Shown here: positions 6,591-7,609 of the stretch, in pieces | How positions within the stretch are numbered: position 1 is the stretch's first letter | How the letters are laid out: the number at the start of each line of letters is the position of its first letter | NCBI GenBank assembly: GCA_002297645.1 | Contig: DBMH01000318.1 | Coordinates: 1-7,609 of the forward strand | DNA: 7,609 bases | From: Rhodanobacteraceae bacterium UBA703 | GTDB taxonomy: Bacteria > Pseudomonadota > Gammaproteobacteria > Xanthomonadales > Rhodanobacteraceae | Direction of reading: 5' to 3' | Notes under the pieces: model-generated | What the model was told of the DNA's origin: nothing | What the model saw: only the letters and a program-made list of their open reading frames with translations | The model's database searches: none | Program-made: the position numbers and the translations under genes

Positions 6591-7565
6591 ATGACCGTCA
6601 CCACTGAAGCCCTCCAGAACTCCCGCATCGCGATCCTCGGCTACGGCAGCCAGGGCCGCGCGCATGCGCTGAACCTGCGCGACTCCGGCCTCGACGTCGT
6701 CGTCGGCCTGCGTCCCGGCGGTCCGACCTCGGCCAAGGCCACGGCCGACGGCTTCGCCGTGGCGACGCCGGAAGAGGCGGTGAAAAGCGCCGACCTCGTC
6801 GCCGTGCTGACGCCGGACATGGTGCAGCCGGCGCTGTACCAGGACGTCATCGCGCCGAACCTGAAGGCCGGCGCCGCCCTGCTGTTCGCGCATGGTTTCA
6901 ACGTGCACTTCAAGACGATCGCGCCGCGCGAGGACATCGACGTCGTCCTCGTCGCGCCGAAGGGGCCGGGCTACCTGGTACGCACCGAGTACGAGATCGG
7001 ACGCGGCGTGCCGTGCCTCTACGCCGTGTACCAGGACACGACGGGCAAGGCGAAGGATCGCGCGATGGCCTACGCCGCCGGCCTCGGCGGCGCGCGCGCG
7101 CTGCTGATCGAGACGGATTTCAAGGAGGAGACCGAGACCGACCTGTTCGGCGAACAAGCGGTGCTCTGCGGTGGCGCCAGCGAGCTGGTGCAGAAGGGAT
7201 TCGAGACGCTGGTCGAGGCCGGCTACCGTCCGGAGATCGCGTACTACGAGGTGCTGCACGAACTGAAGCTGATCGTCGACCTGCTCTACCAGGGCGGCAT
7301 CACGAAGATGCTGACCTTCGTGTCCGAGACGGCGCAATACGGTGACTACGTCAGCGGTCCGCGCATCGTCGACGACGCGACGAAGGAGCGCATGAAGGCC
7401 GTGCTGAAGGACATCCAGGACGGCACGTTCGCGAAGAAATGGACCGAGGAATACAAGGCCGGCCTGCCGAACTACAAGCGCATGAAGCAGGCCGACCTCG
7501 ATCACCCGATCGAGAAGATCGGCGCCGAGCTGCGCTCGAAGATGGTGTGGCTCAACGAAGCCTGA
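6591..7565 (+). CDS. ilvC: Ketol-acid reductoisomerase, class I
   Basis: IlvC isomerises and reduces 2-acetolactate and 2-aceto-2-hydroxybutyrate to dihydroxy acids, supplying IlvD. The 324-residue product is the short class I form (usual length about 330-340; E. coli class II is 491). N-terminal Rossmann domain: GYGSQG at 17-22, Arg41, cofactor loop 42-47 (PGGPTS), and TPDMVQ at 74-79. Catalytic His101 is in AHGFNVHF, Lys124 in APKGPG. The C-terminal all-helical domain carries the two-magnesium ligands Asp184 and Glu188 (TETDLFGEQ), Glu220 and Glu224 (YYEVLHELK), and Ser245 (VSETAQYGDY). In Pseudomonas-type enzymes the cofactor loop offers a Ser and a Thr to the NADPH 2'-phosphate; here the Ser position is Gly44 while Arg41 and Thr46 remain. 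GGAGA at 6579-6583, 7 nt before ATG, supports the start. It is the last gene seen; a strong hairpin begins 8 nt after its stop. Confidence 0.97.
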   Translation: MTVTTEALQNSRIAILGYGSQGRAHALNLRDSGLDVVVGLRPGGPTSAKATADGFAVATPEEAVKSADLVAVLTPDMVQPALYQDVIAPNLKAGAALLFAHGFNVHFKTIAPREDIDVVLVAPKGPGYLVRTEYEIGRGVPCLYAVYQDTTGKAKDRAMAYAAGLGGARALLIETDFKEETETDLFGEQAVLCGGASELVQKGFETLVEAGYRPEIAYYEVLHELKLIVDLLYQGGITKMLTFVSETAQYGDYVSGPRIVDDATKERMKAVLKDIQDGTFAKKWTEEYKAGLPNYKRMKQADLDHPIEKIGAELRSKMVWLNEA

Positions 7566-7572
7566 GGCTCTC

Positions 7573-7609
7573 CCTTCTCCCGCGAACGGGAGAAGGTGGC
7601 GCGGCAGCG
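7573..7609. repeat. Composite palindromic repeat, copy 3 (start only, cut by window end), downstream of ilvC
   Basis: A perfect 10-bp hairpin, 7573-7582 with 7587-7596 (CCTTCTCCCG / CGGGAGAAGG, loop CGAA), begins 8 nt after the ilvC stop. The following bases AAGGTGGCGCG match the reverse complement of copy 2 (3606-3616), and the hairpin plus AAGGTG matches the start of copy 1 at 1327. It is therefore in the same orientation as copy 1 and probably continues beyond 7609. Lacking a T-run, it is not a canonical terminator, but as the first structure after the last visible gene it could protect the 3' end of the transcript. Confidence 0.8.

Noticed and set aside
6720..6745. Possible in-frame repeat insertion in ilvC (GGCCAAGGCCACGGCC)
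   Set aside because: The encoded residues align without a gap to the Xanthomonas-like KARI as I remember it, so it is ordinary coding sequence.
4341..7505. A 1054-codon open frame on the - strand opposite leuB, ilvD and ilvC
   Set aside because: It is antisense to three well-conserved enzymes, is rich in Arg, Ala, Val and His as expected from GC-biased codons read backwards, has no recognisable domain, and includes the translated repeat at 6471-6550.

Overview
The window is a GC-rich, single-direction block of branched-chain amino acid biosynthesis genes. In order on the + strand: the 3' end of leuA (2-isopropylmalate synthase), ilvE (branched-chain aminotransferase), leuC and leuD (isopropylmalate isomerase subunits), leuB (3-isopropylmalate dehydrogenase), ilvD (dihydroxy-acid dehydratase) and ilvC (ketol-acid reductoisomerase). 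All six complete genes are intact and keep their catalytic residues. I see no phage gene, transposase, RNA gene, CRISPR array or defence gene.

The host is most likely a gammaproteobacterium of the Xanthomonadales/Lysobacterales. The KARI resembles Xanthomonas IlvC as I remember it, including the Pro-Gly-Gly-Pro-Thr cofactor loop, and the intergenic palindromes (CCCTCTCCCGC / GCGGGAGAGGG and CGTCATTCCCGCG / CGCGGGAATGACG) are of types common in that group. Both points are recall and inference, not database results.

Layout: leuA tail 1-290; 77-bp gap; ilvE 368-1312; 181-bp gap holding a composite palindromic repeat; leuC 1494-2909 overlapping leuD 2906-3487 by ATGA; 164-bp gap with the same repeat inverted; leuB 3652-4719 overlapping ilvD 4716-6422 by ATGA; 168-bp gap with an unrelated 80-bp inverted-repeat element; ilvC 6591-7565; then the beginning of a third copy of the first repeat, cut by the window end.

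Together IlvC and IlvD convert acetohydroxyacids to 2-keto acids, LeuA, LeuCD and LeuB extend 2-ketoisovalerate to 2-ketoisocaproate, and IlvE aminates the keto acids to valine, leucine and isoleucine. Acetohydroxyacid synthase is not in the window and may lie upstream of leuA or elsewhere. The most notable non-coding signal is the repeat placement: gene junctions are either 4-nt overlaps or, with one exception, contain palindromic repeats. I did not find evidence for a novel system; the window looks like ordinary core metabolism with a somewhat distinctive gene order.
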